Shown: positions 1 to 10,464, counted from the stretch's first letter. The stretch: 64,000 nt of DNA from Sepioteuthis lessoniana (GCA_963585895.1 CAUZXS010000118.1:26001-90000); one strand, 5' to 3'. Notes: a model not told the origin generated them from the sequence alone. Translations and numbers: made by a program.

Positions 1-52
1 CGGTATGAATATGTCTATTTCACGTATTCATGTATGGCTATGTAACAAAGTG
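1..52 (+). repeat. 3' end of LTR-like repeat (fragment)
   Basis: The fragment ends with GGCTATGTAACAA, matching the end of the LTR-like block at 9.4-10 kb and resembling the ends of the repeats at 38638-39117 and 58048-58504. It is cut by the window edge, so its true length is unknown. Confidence 0.35.
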
Positions 53-80
53 AACGATCTAAAATATTCAGATTGTACGC

Positions 81-272
81 ACTTACCGTAACGGTTATCA
101 TCGTCAGAAATTGAATCGGTAACCTGAGTTCAAATCCAGGATGAAGCTGAACGCGTTTCATTTTGTGTTAATAGCCTGGTGAAATCTATTCCAAATATAT
201 GGGCAAATAGTTGGGCAGACTGGTTTCTTTAGCCTTGGTTAGGTAACCAGCCTAGGAGAAGGAAAATTTTTG
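81..272 (+). mobile_element. SINE-A, divergent copy
   Basis: The head matches the SINE-A pattern (GGTTATCATCGTC, then a B box GAGTTCAAATCC). The body keeps GGGCAGACTGGTTTCTT and CTAGGAGAAGGAAAA. It is strongly diverged and has no clear target-site duplication, so it is an old copy. Confidence 0.7.
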
Positions 273-275
273 TCA

Positions 276-727
276 TTTAACTATTATTTCTCCTTACCTT
301 ATAAATACTATCTTATTAACAGCGACAAAAAAAATTGACATTAAAACTTCACACGGGAGTTCAAGTCCAAACGAATGCTCCATTCATACGGCCTTGAGCC
401 ACATCTAAGCAAAAAGCTTTGTGAATTATTTAATAAAAAACTGAGATCATATACATTGTCACTGTTTGTTTCTTATTAAAAAATCTCATTTTGTATGTAA
501 CAGTCGCTAAGCAAAATATGATTATCATAGCAAGATTTTTATCAGATTTATTGGATTTAGTAGTCTTTTATGCCATATCAACTGTCGTAGGTTATTTAAT
601 GCCCAATCTTGTTTATATGTTGCCATTAGCATAATGCAAGGCTCGTCAAATAAATCACGATTTCGGTAGCCGTTAAGCGGATATATGTAAAACAAAAAAA
701 ATTGTGATACATGACCGTTTAAATTTC
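276..727. other. AT-rich spacer with HT-tail fragment
   Basis: Non-coding. At about 560-615 there is a minus-strand HT tail fragment (TTTTATGCCATATCAAC, then GTAGGTTATTTAATGCC). Small ORFs on the minus strand at 525-864 run through repeat sequence and have no recognisable product. Confidence 0.4.
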
Positions 728-868
728 CTTCGCTTGCGCTCGTGGTAGAATCTTGGATTGGCGTTTGAGTCAACCGGGTTTCGATCCCAGCTTCGGGAAT
801 CTAGCCTGTCTAGCCACACTGAAGAGTTCTGATTGAACGAAACAGATCTGTCTGCGGATGACAATATA
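728..868 (+). mobile_element. SINE-D, tRNA-like repeat
   Basis: A tRNA-like head (GTGGTAGAAT region, then B box GGTTTCGATCCC) is followed by TCTAGCCACACTGAAGAGTT and a body ending in (AT)n. The same body occurs inverted at 12355-12445. These two copies define a small family distinct from SINE-A/B/C. Confidence 0.55.
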
Positions 869-1375
869 TATATATATATATACTGACGGAGAGAGATTTG
901 TAAATGAATCAGAGTTCATTTGTTTGCACACAGTTAAATGGTATTAAATATAGTCAATCATTAAATCTTTCTATTTGACCTACCATACCCTTTTTTCAAA
1001 GTAATATACTTAAGAAATACCTTGAGAATAAAGCAGTATTCAGTCCACTTCATAATTGAATAATATTTATAGAAAGTACAGTTCCAATGACCATCTTTTC
1101 ATCTTTTATCTATTACTAATATCCCGATTATGACGCAATTAACTCGGAAAAACGACACATTATAGCGTGATTTTATAAGACTAATACACTAAAAATGTTC
1201 TCATTCAGAGAACAAATCCAGTTTAATTTGTAATCAAAGGATAATTTTGTGAGGTTGAAACACGTTAAGAAATTAATTTTTGTGTCATTTAAATTCTCAA
1301 TGAAATTGAGATAAATATAAAATCCTCATTAGATTCCTTCATTCTGTAATAAACCTTATTATTATTATTTACTCA
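869..1375. other. AT-rich unannotated stretch
   Basis: It begins with a short (TA)n run, and no coding or RNA feature is supported. It ends where the LINE relic tail of TTA/TAA repeats begins. Confidence 0.4.
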
Positions 1376-1900
1376 TTAGAGTTTTTCACATCAACGTTAG
1401 ATGATGGTCTCTCGCTGGAGTTTGAGTGACAGCAATCACCTCGAGTCTCCAGGACTCTTCTCACTATTCAGGCCGTCATCAATAATGCTGTCGTTTGGAT
1501 AGTCTCCACTCGGCCGCCAACTTCCAAATCCTCCAGGCCCTTTAATAATCCTTTAGTTACTGTGCCAAAAGCACCAATCACAATTGGTACAATCGTCACT
1601 TTCATGTTCCATATTTTTTTTCAATTCTCTAGCAAGGTCGAGGAACTTATCCTTCTTTTCATGTTCTTTTAGTTTTATTCTGTGGTCAGCCGGAACAGGA
1701 AAGTCGACAATTTTGCAAATTTTCTTTTTTTTTTTGTTGTTGTTGATTATTATAATATCTGGTCTTCTAGCCGAGATTAGGTGATCCGTTTGTATGTCAA
1801 AGTCCCATAGGAGTTTATGTATGTCATTTTCTAGTTCGGGTGCTTGGTTGTGCATATACCATTTGTTCCTCTGGTCAAATTTAAATTTCTTGCACATTCC
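1376..1900 (-). pseudogene. Non-LTR retrotransposon C-terminal relic
   Basis: Minus-strand reading gives segments such as DHLISARRPDIIIIN, VDFPVPADHRIKLKEHEK and DKFLDLARELKK. After a frameshift come TKGLLKGLEDLE and RVETIQTTALL. I recognise this as the C-terminal region found downstream of the reverse transcriptase in a widespread invertebrate LINE. The copy has frameshifts and stops and ends in a TAA-type tail. Related relics lie at 46535-46615 and 52400-53400. Confidence 0.7.
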
Positions 1901-2002
1901 TCAGTGGATCACCTTCCCTACTCAGATTATTATTATTATTATAACTAGTAAAATTATTTGCCCTTCACCAGGTACAAGTATTATAATTTTAATGTTATAA
2001 AA

Positions 2003-2162
2003 TATACCTGATCAGTTGGTTGGGTTTTATGGCATATAAACCATTGTAGTTTATTGAATGCCAAATCTTCTTTATACATATATAAAATATCTTGGATTTG
2101 GTTTGGTTTGGTTTGGTTTTATGGCATATCAACCATTGTACATTATTTAATGCCAAATCTTC

Positions 2163-2200
<38 letters not shown>

Positions 2201-2326
2201 TTGGTTGAGTTTTATGGCATATCAACCATTGTAGGTTATTTAAAGCCAAATCTTCTTTATACATATATATCAACTATATATTATTTGGTTTGGTTGAGTT
2301 TTATGGCATATCAACCATTGTAGGCT
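2003..2326 (-). repeat. HT retroposon tail, four tandem copies
   Basis: Four copies of the hairpin tail (TTTTATGGCATATCAACC, loop, GGTTATTTAATGCC) each carry a TTTGG run and are separated by TA-rich spacers, period about 80-100 bp. No body or head is present, so these are tail-only copies. The last copy is interrupted by the LINE that begins at about 2327. Confidence 0.8.
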
Positions 2327-3502
2327 AATGGCTTCCGGAGAAATAGATCCACAACCTCACAAATACTGACCATCCGTAGAATCCTGGAAGGCGTTCGGGC
2401 AAAAAACTTACAGGCGACATTACTATTTGTCGACTTTACCAAGGCCTTCGATTCCATACACAGAGGGAAGATGGAGCAAATCCTACTAGCTTACGGCCTA
2501 CCAAAAGAAACCGTAGCAGCGATAATGATTCTCTACAGAAACACCAAAGTAAAAGTACGTTCACCAGATGGAGACACGGAATACTTCGACATTGTTGCAG
2601 GAGTACTACAAGGAGACACACTAGCCCCGTACCTCTTTATCATCTGTCTAGACTATGTGCTTAGGACTTCGATCGACAAAATCAGAGAAAATGGCTTTGA
2701 GCTGACTAAGAGAAGAAGCAAAAGGTACCCCGCAAAAACAATCACGGACGCCGACTACGCTGATGACTTGGCGTTACTAGCGAATACGCCTAATCAAGCA
2801 GAGACACTACTACATAGTCTGGAACGAGCTGCAGCTGGCATTGGCCTACATGTCAATGCAAACAAAACCGAATATATGTGTTACAACCAAACAGGCAACA
2901 TTGCCACACTAGACGGAGCCTCTCTGAAACTAGTCGACAAATTCACCTACCTAGGAAGCAGCGTCTCATCAACCGAGAAGGACATCGACACACGACTGAC
3001 GAAGGCATGGACAGCTATCGATAGGCTCTCGATCATATGGAAGTCGGACCTAACAGATAAAATGAAACGCAGTTTCTTCCAGGCAGCGGTTGTGTCGATA
3101 CTGCTATATGGATGCACCACATGGACGCTTACGAAGCGGCTGGAGAGGAGGCTGGACGGAAATTACACAAGAATGTTGAGAGCAGTATTAAACAAGTCCT
3201 GGCGACAACACCCCACGAGACTCCAACTATACGGACACTTGCCCCCCATCACAAAAACTATACAAGTTCGACGAACCAGACACGCAGGACACTGCTGGAG
3301 AAGCAAGGACGAGCTCATAAGCGATGTACTCCTGTGGACCCCCACTCATGGATGTGCAAGAGTGGGACGACCAGCACGAACTTACATACAGCAGCTATGT
3401 GAGGACACGGGTTGTAATCCTGAAGACCTGCCGGAGGCGATGAATGATAGGGAGAAATGGCGAGAGACGGTCAGGGATATCCGCGCAGGCGGCGCGACAT
3501 GA
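2327..3502 (+). CDS. Reverse transcriptase of RTE-like LINE, 5' truncated
   Basis: This is the C-terminal part of a non-LTR retrotransposon ORF2, which nicks target DNA and copies its RNA into it. The frame is open from about 2327, upstream of the first ATG at 2471, so it is a partial gene rather than a gene starting at that ATG. Motif A is FVDFTKAFDS before the ATG. Motif B (QGDTLAPYLF) is near residue 47 after the ATG, and the catalytic YADD is at residues 96-99. The C-terminus contains RRTRHAGHCWRSKDEL and ends in MNDREKWRETVRDIRAGG. The endonuclease and N-terminal RT are missing. The frame has no internal stop, so the copy is fairly young. A short ATGATG tail follows. Confidence 0.9.
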   Translation, partial: NGFRRNRSTTSQILTIRRILEGVRAKNLQATLLFVDFTKAFDSIHRGKMEQILLAYGLPKETVAAIMILYRNTKVKVRSPDGDTEYFDIVAGVLQGDTLAPYLFIICLDYVLRTSIDKIRENGFELTKRRSKRYPAKTITDADYADDLALLANTPNQAETLLHSLERAAAGIGLHVNANKTEYMCYNQTGNIATLDGASLKLVDKFTYLGSSVSSTEKDIDTRLTKAWTAIDRLSIIWKSDLTDKMKRSFFQAAVVSILLYGCTTWTLTKRLERRLDGNYTRMLRAVLNKSWRQHPTRLQLYGHLPPITKTIQVRRTRHAGHCWRSKDELISDVLLWTPTHGCARVGRPARTYIQQLCEDTGCNPEDLPEAMNDREKWRETVRDIRAGGAT

Positions 3503-3516
3503 TGATGATGATGATT
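3500..3516 (+). repeat. LINE 3' tail (ATG)n
   Basis: A short run of GATGATGATGATGAT directly follows the RT stop codon. The other LINE copies at 25.3, 35.9 and 57.8 kb end in the same trinucleotide, so this marks the 3' end of this family. Confidence 0.8.
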
Positions 3517-3534
3517 ATACATATATCAGATTAC

Positions 3535-3895
3535 TAGAACCTCACTATCAAATTGTTTAATGCCATATCCAGGACACTCTAAAGCGGAGTCTTACCCCTC
3601 TGCAGAGATGCAATTGGTGTATTCTGCAGCCCCAGCCGACCGGGGCATCAGTCATCGTTAAATAGTTGACCACTTCTATTTGACCCATAGACAGAACCAG
3701 AACAGATATCGCTTGTAGACTTAGGATCAATGGCAATGAAGGGGTACTCCCCTTACCCCTAACTACAGAACTAGAACCACACCATAGTTGATTTTGTGTC
3801 ATATCAGGACACTCCTTAAAGTTGGATCCTAGCCCTTTGTAGAGATGCAGTCGGCGTATTCTTCAACCCCAGCAGACTGGGTTATAGAATATTAT
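3535..3895 (-). mobile_element. HT retroposon head, two partial units
   Basis: Two successive HT 5' modules are present, each with the CCAGGACACTC, CTGCAGAGATGCA and CCCCAGCCGAC type landmarks. One middle section carries GACCCATAGA and AATGAAGGGGTACTCC. The tail is missing. The strand is defined from head to (AAACC)n tail. Confidence 0.7.
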
Positions 3896-4927
3896 ATGAT
3901 ACTAGAGAGACTAACGAAACTAAATAAGAATGCATATTAAACAATTACACTTATTCTAATTTTATTTGACCTCCATATACAATTATTCATAGGATTTTTA
4001 ATGCGTTTTCTTTATAATAAAAGTAGCATCCAATATTATTTAAAACTGAATTATAACTTTAATCTTGAATTTACAAACGGAGGGAGTATAAGCGAAGAAT
4101 ACAACAGCTTGTACGCTATCTCTTCACATTACTTTCGGCTTCCATCGCTAAATTTTTCCAATTTAACTATTTTACTTATTTAGAAAGAAAAGAATAAAAT
4201 TACAGTTTCTTCTTTTTGTTAATGGATTTCTTTATGATTTATCGACGGGAGTTTTGCTCATATTTCTCAAAATAAAACCAAAGAATCAGAAATAAAATAA
4301 ATTACTAAGTAAATATTTATCAAAATAAAAGTTTTAAGATCAATATACAAATTATCTTTCCCGTTCACTCTGTGAACTGCTTTTTGGTTGTATATATAAA
4401 TACTATATCATGCTATTAGTATGTATACAAGCCAACACTATTCATAACATGAAACGATTTACTTCATTTAGATTTTAATAAAAGATTAAATCATCATAAA
4501 TGCAACATGAATAACAAAGAGAATCGTCACGTGGGTGGCGACGTAGTAACAAATTGATAGACACATAATCTCCATTATAACAAGATGCACCAGTTACAAG
4601 GGAACCAAGTAGATTAACGATTCGTTTTGTCATATAATTTTTTTTGTCCAATCAACGGATTGTGAGAATACAAGCTTGCTTATGGTTGATGTTTTTCTTT
4701 CCTACTCACGTTTCAAATCCACAGTCTCATTAGAGGATTAAGAATTTTCTAGTTCAATTTAAAATCTTAATTAATTTTAAAATTGCTAAAATTATTGATA
4801 TAACAAACACAACAACGAAATGTTAATTCTTCGTTTTTGAGTAAGCACCACCATTATGATGGGTCATATCCAATGGGAACCCAAAGGGTAAACGGGTCGT
4901 CTAGCGGTGAGAAAAAACCTCTTGCCC
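3896..4927. other. AT-rich unannotated stretch
   Basis: No coding, RNA or recognisable element is supported. The small ORF at 4001-4183 has low-complexity AT-rich composition and no motif. Confidence 0.4.
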
Positions 4928-5227
4928 TGATTATGATATCATATTTACCAACCCCTCCGCTCGGGCAGTATATTTAAGCGGAGTTTAGCAGGTCTGAATT
5001 CAGAGTTTTCTTTCTCATAGACTAGTTGCCTCACCAAGGCTGAAGAACCCAGTCTGCCCTACTATTTACCCATAGCTGGAGGGATAATCATTGGATTCAT
5101 ACCTTTCCCAAGGGTATTAGTACTATGTGAAATGCAATCAGTCTCGTCCAGGAGTTGAACTCGTGTCGCCTTGTTCATTTCCTACGACGATAAGCATTAC
5201 ACCACGGGCACCTCCTGATTATGATAT
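4928..5227 (-). mobile_element. SINE-A with perfect 12-bp TSD
   Basis: The SINE occupies 4940-5215, tRNA-like head at the right (GGTGCCCGTGGTGTAATG on the minus strand) and CCGAGCGGAGGGGTTGGT tail at the left. TGATTATGATAT flanks it at 4928-4939 and 5216-5227, a perfect duplication that shows recent retroposition. The A-box-like GTGGTGTAATG and the B box read on the minus strand, consistent with pol III transcription. Confidence 0.92.
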
Positions 5228-6457
5228 AGTTGATATTTCTTCTCTTCTCCCATTCACGTTTCAAATCCACAAAAGTTACTAAATTTGAGCATTACGAATT
5301 ATTTGCAACGATCAGGTACTGTTTAGTTTACTTATCAAACTCTTTTTAGTTTGGCGCGAAGCCAAAAATTCTCTCACTTGAAGTTCTTAAACGGCCACCC
5401 ATTGAAGTAATAATCAACCTAAACGCTGCTTAAGCCAGCGTTTCGACAGGAGATTACCAGAAAATCTATGGCGGTACAATTTCAAGAGCAACGACCAGGA
5501 AATAATTCAAGAGTCCTCTTAAGAAAAAAGCGACCCGAGACACAGTAACGTTAATGATTCTCAACACCGTATTCATAGAGGTGGCTTGAAGGCGTGGTCA
5601 ACCGCCATCACCATGATGTCAATTTAAATGCTTCCTACTTCCTGTCCATAACGGAAATTAATGGTTAAGAATTGTTGATTCAAGAGGAGACGAACTCATT
5701 TTTTTAAAAGTATTTTAGGCTTGGGTGTGAAAGGCAAGAATTTTTTTCTTTAATAAACTGATTGTGACTCGATACTTCTAAACGATCTGATTCCGTTTAT
5801 TTTTGTTTCAAGTTCAACAATTTATAGATTTTTATGAGTAATGTATAGTTTGACATAAGGTCAATAATACTGAGACGCTAGTAAGTATTAAATACTAGCA
5901 ATTAATGGACAGGGCAACATCGCTAATCCTTATGCTGTTATAGACACCGTGTATTTACTTATTTATTTATTTCGAGAATAAAGCAATTTCCAGCTCAATT
6001 TGCGAACGAATAATAATTTTATGAGGATAATATACGTTCAGAATTTAGTTCTAAAATCATTTTAATTTTTGATAACACTGACATAACGATGAAATACGAA
6101 TGAGAATCTTTCATTCTGCGATGTTCACTCTGTACACAAACACAACGAGTCACCGAAAGAGTAGATCAGCTAAATCACAGATGATCTTATTTTTTCCCCA
6201 AAACACCGTATTCCCCAGATCTGTCATAGCCAACCCAACATCAAATCTTGACTTTTAGGTATTGCCATTGAAAGAGAGACGGTTGTAGTCTGCGAACAAG
6301 GGGAAAAAAAGAACATGATGTGATCGCTGACAGCGATACGAAGAGGACCAAGTAAGGTCAAGATTTTTCACAAAAAATATAGAACTGGAGTCCCACCACC
6401 GGATTCAGTTAATACTATACACAAGAAATGCTCTAGGTATGCTGTTTTTTGTGTTAA
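5228..6457. other. Unannotated stretch
   Basis: No coding or element signature is supported over most of this region. A (TTTA)n run lies near 5957. The composition is less extreme than in the flanking TA-rich repeats. Confidence 0.35.
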
Positions 6458-7010
6458 TATGAAGGTCATTCAATAAATAAAGGGCCTTTTTGTTTTGACA
6501 AAAACTAAGAAAATTTTTCTTCGGAATTTTTTTTTCGGAAAAGTAAATTCTGCATTGTTTAGAAGTGGCTAATAATAAAAATGATTTTAATCTCGCAAAA
6601 ATACTTCTTTTGGGATTATTCAAAATAGTTACAAATGAAGCACAATGCTCCAGACTTAAAAAAAAGGTACGTAATTAAATTTTTGGTGGCTGACGAGTGC
6701 AAACCCTATGATATTTACCGAAGATTTTTACTAAGTAGTAATTCATTGATTCGTCATTGTAAGACTGAGTCGAAAAGACAGTCTCATAGAACGAAAAAAA
6801 AATCACAGGCTCTCCGGTAAAGAAAAGTTTCCGGCGCAGTATCAGTAAAAAAGATCTTGCTGACAGTGTTCTGGGACATGAAAAGACCCTCAACAATCGA
6901 TTTCCTTGAAAAGGGTGAAACTGTAAACTGTGCATATTTTTATCATCTCTTTATGCAATATAAAGAATAAACCTCGAATTAAACGGCACGATCATTTTTG
7001 GACAGACCTC

Positions 7011-7013
<3 letters not shown>
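6458..7013 (+). mobile_element. Mariner-like element, internally deleted
   Basis: Imperfect inverted ends (TATGAAGGTCATTCAATAAA at left; reverse of TACGAGGTCTGTCCAAAA at right) are flanked by TA. Inside, the plus strand encodes an N-terminal helix-turn-helix piece (KRYVIKFLVADECKPYDIYR) then, after stops and a deletion, VFWDMKRPSTIDFLEKGETVN, a typical mariner mid-domain motif. The transposase cannot be complete: only 556 bp remain. The right end abuts a (TA)n microsatellite. Confidence 0.75.
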
Positions 7014-7047
<34 letters not shown>

Positions 7048-7075
7048 TATATATATATATACACACACACACACA
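7011..7075. repeat. (TA)n/(CA)n microsatellite
   Basis: A compound TA run interrupted by GCA, then a short CA run. It starts exactly at the TA of the mariner right end. Confidence 0.9.
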
Positions 7076-7362
7076 AGTATATCATTTATATTTCAGCACT
7101 CGTAAAGCAAATGCGTTGGTTGATTAGTCAATCAAGGAAAATCCTCTTCGCAATCGCCTCACAGATGAGCCATTTTCACCCGAACATTCTTGGAATTTTA
7201 TCTATTTTTAATTTTTCTTATAGACAGTTGTCTCTGAGAATTAATATCCCGCATAGATTGTTAATATTCTCTTCCTTTATTTTATTATATCATTATCAAT
7301 TCTCAAACCATTATCTTACACGTCACATAACTTACACGGGCTACTTTATTGACTAGCATAGT

Positions 7363-7390
7363 ACATGTCAGGTTGACGAGATAATTTACA
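7363..7390. repeat. 28-bp direct repeat, source copy
   Basis: The 28 bases here (start ACATGTCAGGTTGACGAG, end ATAATTTACA) recur exactly at 7847-7874, next to the 5' end of a SINE-A insertion. Confidence 0.9.
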
Positions 7391-7542
7391 TACCGATTGC
7401 TACGTATCACAAGAGTATTTATACGTTTTGCCGAGAATTAAAGTGTTACTCCACAGCCCTTTGCGGAGGATGAGTTTAGGATGTTTTCAATATAAATATC
7501 CTTGGATTTCCGAGTTAAAATCCAAAGGAATATCATAAAAAA

Positions 7543-7892
7543 GAATTATGTTTATCATATCATATTTACCAACCCCTCCGCTCGGTCAGGATATGACACA
7601 AGGTCAATTTTGAAGCGGAGTTTATCAGGTTTGAATTCAGAGTTTTCCTTCTCCTTGACTAGTTACCTCACTAAGGCTGAAGAACCCAGTCTGCCCTACT
7701 ATTTACCCATAACTGGAGGGAGAATATTTGGATTCATACCTTTCCCAAGGGTATTAGTGCTATGGGAAATGCAATCAGTCAGGTCCAAGATTTGAACTCG
7801 TGTCGCCGTGTCCATATCCTGCAACGATAACCATTACACCACGGGCACATGTCAGGTTGACGAGATAATTTACAATTATGAATTATGTTTAT
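7543..7892 (-). mobile_element. SINE-A with 13-bp TSD and 5' filler
   Basis: GAATTATGTTTAT occurs at 7543-7555 and 7880-7892 as the TSD. Between them lie a near full-length minus-strand SINE-A (7556-7846) and, next to its head, about 33 extra bases (7847-7879). Of these, 28 match 7363-7390 exactly. The most economical reading is filler DNA copied by template switching at the 5' junction. Confidence 0.85.
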
Positions 7893-7974
7893 TAAATCGA
7901 TATACGTAAAAAATATTCCAAGAAACAGGAAACAAAAGAAATATTACTAAACAGCGACAGTTTTGTCCGAGCGT

Positions 7975-8320
7975 CTTCGTATACGTTAACTGTAACTCAT
8001 ATAGAAAGCTAAGCCCCCCCATCTCCACTAAAAAAAACAGGTGTCCTGTGTATTTCACTAGATTGCATCTGATTGTGAGGCTTCTATTCTTGAGATCTTG
8101 TGAGTGTGTAGTATACATTGACTGTATCCCATACAGAGAGCTAAGACCCCCTAAAAAAGAGGTGTCCTGTGTATTTCACTAAACTACATCTAATGGTGAG
8201 GTTCGATTTCCAGAGATCTTGGGAGTGTGTAGAAGCCCTTTAATGTCATTACACTAGGTTCAGTCAAGCCTAGTACCTGTTAGCGGCCTGCGTATGGATC
8301 AAATAGATTTGTTTTTAATT
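7975..8320 (+). mobile_element. HT-related retroposon, divergent head copies
   Basis: Two partial repeats contain AGAGCTAAG, GGTGTCCTGTGTAT, CACTAAACTACATCTAATGG and GGTTCAGTCAAGCC, colinear with HT head landmarks but diverged. This sub-family also occurs at 8340, 8898, 10490, 22800 and 60690. Confidence 0.55.
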
Positions 8321-8339
8321 ATAGTTTACTAAGAATTAC

Positions 8340-8625
8340 TATTGATTACTATGTCTCCTATAGAGAAGTAAAACTCCCTAAAAATTAGATGCTGTGAGAT
8401 TGACGCTAAACTGCATCTGATGGTTAGGCTTCAATTCTGGAGATGTGATTGTGTGTAATACCCCGTTATTGCCATTACTGCTAGGTTCAGCCTGACTTTG
8501 AGCGGTAGTACCTATTAGGGCCTTTATATGGGTTAATTCGATTTGTTTAAAATTATTCATAATCGAAGTGAATACCTCATATCTTATAACTGTAAAGTAT
8601 TTGCATTAAGATAAGTTTACTAAGG
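8340..8625 (+). mobile_element. HT-related retroposon, divergent copy
   Basis: This is the same divergent HT sub-family, with CTAAACTGCATCTGATGG, TACCCCGTTATTGCCATTAC and a GTTTACTAAGGATTATTATT 3' segment. The ORF on the other strand is a shadow. Confidence 0.5.
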
Positions 8626-8635
8626 ATTATTATTC

Positions 8636-8893
8636 CCATTGGCTTGTGGGTAGAATGTTCACCAATGGGCCGGGAGACCGGGGTTCAATCCCAGGTCGCG
8701 TCATACCAAAGACTTTAAAAATGGTACTTGATACCTCCTTGCTTAACACGTAGCAATATAAGGTACGTATCGAGGGTAAAGTGGAGCAATCTAGGGAAAG
8801 GAGTAGCGCCCTCCCTTACACTTTGGTGTTGTAGCTATTGAAAAGAGAGCCTTCAGGTCACCCTCGACTAAACGGAGACAACTTTACTTACTG
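8636..8893 (+). mobile_element. SINE-B, near full length
   Basis: The tRNA-like head has a B box GGTTCAATCCC. The SINE-B body follows: CATACCAAAGACT, GGTACTTGAT, CTTGCTTAACAC, AAAGTGGAGCAATC, then CACCCTCGACTAA and CAACTTTACTTAC. The copy is intact head to tail with moderate divergence. Confidence 0.88.
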
Positions 8894-8897
8894 TTAT

Positions 8898-9005
8898 TGT
8901 CTATCCAGGTTCAGCAGTAGTACCTATTAGAGTCCTTTATATGGGACAATTAGATTAGTTTAAAAATTATTCGCAATCGAAGTGAGTACCTCATATTTCA
9001 TTACT
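8898..9005 (+). mobile_element. HT-related fragment
   Basis: A piece of the divergent HT sub-family (GTAGTACCTATTAGAG, then GGGACAATTAGATTAGTTTA). It lies directly before a SINE-A insertion. Confidence 0.45.
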
Positions 9006-9211
9006 GTAAATTATTTATGAGTTCAAATCCTGGACGAGGCTGATTGTATTTCACAGAGTAGGGAAGACTAGGTTCTTCAGCTTTGGTGAGGCAACTAGTC
9101 TAGGAGAAGGAAAACTCTGAATTCAAACGTGTTAAACTCCGTTTAAAAATTGACCCTGTGTCATATCCTGCCCGAGCGGAGGGGTTGGTAAATATGGTAA
9201 ATTATTTATGA
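9006..9211 (+). mobile_element. SINE-A, 5' truncated, 15-bp TSD
   Basis: GTAAATTATTTATGA lies at 9006-9020 and 9197-9211. The element between begins near the B box (GTTCAAATCC) and runs to GAGGGGTTGGTAAATATG. The A box is lost, so this is a 5'-truncated retroposition product. Confidence 0.9.
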
Positions 9212-9290
9212 CATATCGACCATTATAGGTTATTTAATGCCAAATCCGGCTTATACATATTCATCAAATATACATATAATTTGTAAACGC
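9205..9290 (-). repeat. HT tail-only fragment
   Basis: The conserved tail hairpin (GACATATCGACCATTATAGG, then TTATTTAATGCC) is present without body or head. Confidence 0.6.
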
Positions 9291-9384
9291 ATTTTGTTGT
9301 CAACTTTCTGATCGAGACTGACTTCTTTGCACACAGCTCAAGTATTGCTATATAACAGTCACAATTTAACATCAGTGGTTTGTT

Positions 9385-9985
9385 TACTCATATTCTAACG
9401 TAATGGCCAAAGGATTTCGGTTCATGCCTTTGAGTTTGGTTGGGTTCGGGACCTTTCGGCTCAGCGCATGGATAAGTTGGGTGCAAACCTTGATGTAGGT
9501 GGTAACGCGCATGCAGGGCGGACGAGCCAATCAGAGATGTCAAAATAGCCCGAGATGACGGAATGGGAGGACAGGGTGCCTGTGACGTCACGTACCGGAG
9601 GCGCGCGGAGGAATTTGGGGAAATCTGAAGAAAGTTAGAAAGTTGAGTACTTGACGCCAAACGAGGAGGATCGACTTTTGGAGCTCGCAGACGCGAGGCG
9701 AACTTGCGCCCTATGGGGGCCGCTCGAGATGGGGGCCAAATGAATAAGACAGCATGTGTCTCTCCTCCTTATGTCGAAACCTTTAACTCAAACTTAATAA
9801 AAAGGTTTCGTACCTGAACAAGAAGTCGTTACGTGTTTTCGAATTTCGAGATTCGTATGTTCTTTATATGTTCTGAGTTTTCTATATGAACATTATGTAT
9901 ATATGAGGTCATGAACATTCGAAGTCCATTTCACCCATTTCGCACATGGCCATATTCGTGTACATGGCTATGTAACAATATTTTG
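9385..9985 (+). repeat. LTR-like GC-rich block
   Basis: About 600 bp of GC-rich sequence in AT-rich surroundings. It contains a CRE/ATF-like TGACGTCA, an AATAAA at about 9796, and a terminal GGCTATGTAACA. Its CGAGCCAATCAGAGATG resembles the repeats at 38.6 and 58.5 kb. This layout (promoter-like GC part, poly(A) signal, CA-ending terminus) is what a solo LTR looks like. The left end is not defined, and I found no clean TSD. Confidence 0.4.
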
Positions 9986-10450
9986 TTCTGTTTGAACCAT
10001 ATATCGAAACCTGTCAGGTGCTACTACTCCGGGTCAGAGTTGACCTGGTAGTAATGGCAATAAAGGAATACTCCTTATTCCCGAAAGCTCCAGCATTACA
10101 GGAGCCTCACCTTCAGATTTTTTAATATTACATCCAGGAAACTCGTTGGGGAGGGTCTTACTCTTCTGCAGAGTTGCAGTCGGTGTATTCTACAGCCCCA
10201 GCCAACTGGACCATCCAAAACACACGTTGGGGGAGTCTTACATTTCTACAGAGATGCCGTCGGTGTAACCCTCAGCCCCAGCTCAATGGACAATTCAAAA
10301 CACTCGTTGAGAGAGTCTTACTCTTCAACAGAGATGCAGATAGTGTTCTCCCCAGCTCCAGCTGATTGGGACATCCGGACACTCGTTGGGGGAGGCCTAC
10401 CTTATTGCAGAGGTGCAGTCGGTGTATTCTACAGCCCCAGTCAACTGAGC
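9986..10450 (-). mobile_element. HT retroposon with head amplified fourfold
   Basis: The HT body (TCAGGTGCTACTACTCCGGG, GGCAATAAAGGAATACTCC) is followed by four tandem copies of the about 80-bp head module, starting at 10141, 10222, 10302 and 10381 (periods 81, 80, 79). Each has ACTCGTTGGG, TTCTGCAGAG and TACAGCCCCAG-type landmarks. Confidence 0.85.
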
Positions 10451-10464
10451 TATGAATTATTTGT

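Noticed and set aside
2436..2621. Minus-strand ORF opposite the reverse transcriptase
   Set aside because: It is a shadow of the RT frame with no motif of its own.
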